Source: an uncultured Oscillospiraceae bacterium (GTDB lineage Bacteria > Bacillota > Clostridia > Oscillospirales > Oscillospiraceae). Taken from it: 7,442 bases of DNA. Positions 5,527 to 7,442 of the stretch are shown here, in pieces (the first letter of the stretch is position 1; the number at the start of each line of letters is the position of its first letter). The position numbers were made by a program, and so were the translations under genes. The notes under the pieces are model-generated. The model did not search any database, was not told where the DNA came from, and was given only the letters and a program-made list of their open reading frames with translations. The stretch spans positions 1-7,442 of the forward strand of contig CANRHF010000093.1 in assembly GCA_947630345.1 (NCBI GenBank). Direction: 5' to 3'.

Positions 5527-6978
5527 ATGGAAGGCTTTTATTTGGCGGTGGACATCGGCGCGTCCTCCGGTCGGCACATCCTGGGCCATGTGGAGGACGG
5601 GCGGTTGGTTTTGGAGGAGGTCTACCGGTTTGAAAACCGCCAGCTCCGCCGAAACGGTCACGACTGCTGGGATATGGAAAATCTCTGGCAGGGTATTCTG
5701 GAGGGAATGCGGCAGTGCAAGGCCCTGGGCAAAATTCCCGATACCATGGGCATCGACACCTGGGCGGTGGACTATGTGCTTTTGGACGGGGACGGGAACC
5801 AGATCGGCGACGCGGTGGCTTACCGGGACAGCCGCACCGCCGGGATGGACGCCCTGGTGGACGCCATCGTGCCCCGGAGCGAGCTGTATGCCCGCACCGG
5901 CATCCAGTATCAGACATTCAACACCGTCTATCAGCTCATGGCCCTGAAACAGGAGAACCCGGAGCAGCTGGAGCGGGCGGAGAGTCTGCTGATGATCCCG
6001 GACTATTTCCACTACCGGCTTACCGGGGTAAAGAAGCAGGAGTACACCAACGCCACCTCCACCAGCCTGGTGAACGCGGCGGACAAGACCTGGGATCGGG
6101 AGTTGATCGCCCGGCTGGGCCTGCCGGGGAAGCTCTTCGGGGAGCTGTCCATGCCGGGGACCGTCGTCGGAGACCTGACCCCCGCAATACAGGAGGCTGT
6201 GGGCTTCAACACCACCGTGGTCCTGCCCGCTACCCACGACACCGGCTCCGCCTTTCTGGCGGTGCCTGCCCGGGACGACCGGGCGGTGTATCTGTCCAGC
6301 GGCACCTGGAGCCTGCTGGGGGTGGAAAATGAAGCGCCCATCACCACCGAGGCCAGCCGCCTGCAAAACTTTACCAACGAGGGCGGGGCCTGGTATCGGT
6401 TCCGCTACCTCAAGAACATCATGGGCCTGTGGATGATCCAGTCCATCCGCCGGGAGCTGAATGGCGTGGCCTATGTGGCGGGCAAGACCAGCGCCCATGC
6501 TTCCGGGCGGACCTATTCCTTCCCAGATCTGATCGAGGAAGCGAAAAAGGCGGCGGACTTCCCCTCCATGGTGGACGCCAACGACGAGTCCTTCCTTTCC
6601 CCCGACAGCATGATCGACGCCATCAAGGACTATTGCGCGAAAACCGGCCAGCCGGCGCCTCAGACGGTGGGGCAAATCATGCAGACGGTGTATCGCAGCC
6701 TGGCCAGGTGCTACAAGGACGCCATCGAAGGCTTGTGTCAGCTCACGGGGAAGCAATACACCAGCGTCAACATCGTGGGCGGCGGCTGCCAGGACGGCTA
6801 TCTCAATCAAATGACCGCCGACGCCACGGGCCTGCCCGTCTATGCCGGCCCGGTGGAGGGCACCGCCATTGGCAATCTCATGGTCCAGATGATCGCCGGC
6901 GGCGAATTTGACAGTCTGCAATCGGCCAGGGAGGCCGTGAAAAACAGCTTTGACATCAAGGAGGTAATCCCATGTTAG
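5527..6978 (+). CDS. rhaB: Rhamnulokinase
   Basis: The 483-residue product is a FGGY-family carbohydrate kinase that phosphorylates L-rhamnulose with ATP to L-rhamnulose 1-phosphate, the second step of L-rhamnose catabolism in the cytoplasm. The N-terminal phosphate-binding motif is DIGASSGR (9-16). GIDTWAVDYVLLD (75-87) and AYRDSRT (98-104) belong to the sugar-binding half. ATHDTGSA (235-242) holds the probable catalytic base Asp238. LSSGTWSLLG (256-265) and NIVGGGCQDGYLNQMTADAT (415-434) form the nucleotide-binding half. The GASSGR, GIDTWAVDY and SSGTWSLLG combination is typical of RhaB rather than glycerol, xylulose or fuculose kinases, and length matches the roughly 490 residues of E. coli RhaB. 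The ATG at 5527 is set by AAAGGAGG 6 bases upstream. The gene overlaps the downstream isomerase by 7 bases, so the two form a catabolic pair. It lies 18 bases after the SGNH gene and may share its transcript. Phosphorylation of a different 6-deoxyketose cannot be excluded. Confidence 0.95.
   Translation: MEGFYLAVDIGASSGRHILGHVEDGRLVLEEVYRFENRQLRRNGHDCWDMENLWQGILEGMRQCKALGKIPDTMGIDTWAVDYVLLDGDGNQIGDAVAYRDSRTAGMDALVDAIVPRSELYARTGIQYQTFNTVYQLMALKQENPEQLERAESLLMIPDYFHYRLTGVKKQEYTNATSTSLVNAADKTWDRELIARLGLPGKLFGELSMPGTVVGDLTPAIQEAVGFNTTVVLPATHDTGSAFLAVPARDDRAVYLSSGTWSLLGVENEAPITTEASRLQNFTNEGGAWYRFRYLKNIMGLWMIQSIRRELNGVAYVAGKTSAHASGRTYSFPDLIEEAKKAADFPSMVDANDESFLSPDSMIDAIKDYCAKTGQPAPQTVGQIMQTVYRSLARCYKDAIEGLCQLTGKQYTSVNIVGGGCQDGYLNQMTADATGLPVYAGPVEGTAIGNLMVQMIAGGEFDSLQSAREAVKNSFDIKEVIPC
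6958..6965 (+). promoter_or_regulatory. Ribosome binding site of the isomerase gene, inside the end of rhaB
   Basis: AAGGAGGT lies 6 bases before the ATG at 6972 and encodes the K-E-V near the end of rhamnulokinase. It establishes the start of the next gene, which overlaps the rhaB stop codon (ATGTTAG). Confidence 0.8.
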
Positions 6979-7442
6979 TGGAAACCAAAGCCAGAGTAGG
7001 CGTATTCGCCATCGCCCTGGGGGCCTATCTACCCCAGTTCCCCAGCCTGGTGCCGGAATTTCAGGGCCAGTATGCCGATTTCAAGAAGACCCTGCCGGAC
7101 ACGGTGGAGCTGATCGACGGTGGGCTTGTCACCACCAAGGAGCTGGCCCAGGCCGCCGGGGACAAATTCCGGGCCGCAGACGTGGATCTGGTGATCCTCC
7201 AGCTGCTGACCTATGCCACCAGCTACAATCTGCTCCCCGCCGTCCGGGATCTGGATGTGCCGGTGGTGCTGGTGAACCTGCAAAAAAAGCGGGCCCCTGA
7301 CTATGCCAACACCGACACCGCCACCTGGCTGGGCCAGCTCTACGCCTGCGGCGCCGTGGGCGAAATGGTGGCCGACCTGGAGCGGGCAGGGAAGCGCCAC
7401 GCGGTGATCACCGGCGTGGTGGAGGGGGGAGACCCCCACGCC
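6972..7442 (+). CDS. Sugar isomerase of the L-arabinose/L-fucose isomerase family, N-terminal part (3' partial)
   Basis: The frame is open from the ATG at 6972 to the last base, giving 157 residues of a protein that continues beyond the window. The N-terminus MLVETKARVGVFAIALGAY is followed by an alternating alpha/beta pattern. Strands DLVILQLLTYA (about 76-86) and VPVVLVNLQ (about 97-105), and HAVITGVVEGG at the end, resemble the N-terminal Rossmann-like domain of L-arabinose (AraA) and L-fucose (FucI) isomerases. 'VILQLLTYATSYNLLPAV' matches the family pattern in which a conserved hydrophobic strand leads to a substrate-side loop. The metal-binding residues lie in the missing C-terminal part. 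Such enzymes interconvert aldoses and ketoses; next to rhaB it probably supplies the kinase with its ketose. It does not look like classical RhaA from the visible part, so L-rhamnose isomerization by this family, or another deoxysugar substrate, is inference. A strong Shine-Dalgarno sequence and a 7-base overlap with rhaB support the start and co-transcription. Confidence 0.7.
   Translation, partial: MLVETKARVGVFAIALGAYLPQFPSLVPEFQGQYADFKKTLPDTVELIDGGLVTTKELAQAAGDKFRAADVDLVILQLLTYATSYNLLPAVRDLDVPVVLVNLQKKRAPDYANTDTATWLGQLYACGAVGEMVADLERAGKRHAVITGVVEGGDPHA

Noticed and set aside
5629..5642. A TGAAAACCGC stretch near the rhaB start resembling a catabolite-response (cre) site
   Set aside because: It lacks the central CG in the right position and the inverted half, and lies inside rhaB.
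5473..6921. 482-codon open frame on the minus strand opposite rhaB
   Set aside because: It mirrors the codon pattern of rhaB in GC-rich DNA. The translated product is rich in Gly, His and Val with no recognisable domain, while the + strand frame is a clear rhamnulokinase.
7029..7439. Minus-strand open frame at the right end
   Set aside because: It is the shadow of the isomerase gene, whose + strand frame is open from 6972 with a strong ribosome binding site and isomerase-like sequence.

Overview
The window looks like a piece of the chromosome of a GC-rich gut Firmicute, most likely an Oscillospiraceae/Clostridia relative. This is inferred from strong AGGAGG-type ribosome binding sites, tight same-strand gene packing, a membrane-anchored glycosidase end, surface domains of the InlB-repeat and BspA leucine-rich-repeat types, and a rhamnulokinase with an AraA/FucI-type isomerase. 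No rRNA or other marker is present, so the taxonomic call is tentative. All eight supported genes lie on the + strand; there are no tRNA or rRNA genes, CRISPR arrays or mobile elements, and no gene-free stretch longer than about 80 bases.

Region 1 (1-744): the 3' end of a gene for a probable family 3 glycoside hydrolase with a C-terminal membrane anchor, then a 141-residue four-helix membrane protein 19 bases downstream. A GC-rich hairpin at 700-744 probably ends this unit.

Region 2 (768-5508): a compact four-gene cluster. It encodes a lipoprotein with an InlB-type repeat, BspA-type leucine-rich repeats and an SGNH-like domain; a 70-residue membrane protein; an AlgI/DltB-type MBOAT acyltransferase; and a second membrane-anchored SGNH-like protein with leucine-rich repeats. 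The first junctions overlap by 1 and 4 bases and the third gap is 3 bases. The inferred job is to carry acyl (probably acetyl) groups across the membrane and place them on a cell-surface or secreted glycan or protein. The two SGNH proteins are paralogous but carry the leucine-rich repeats on opposite sides of the SGNH domain, which is the most unusual feature here.

Region 3 (5527-7442): rhamnulokinase (rhaB) overlapping by 7 bases the start of a sugar isomerase of the L-arabinose/L-fucose isomerase family, which runs off the window. This is the start of a deoxysugar catabolic unit. It begins only 18 bases after region 2, so read-through from the acyltransferase cluster is possible.
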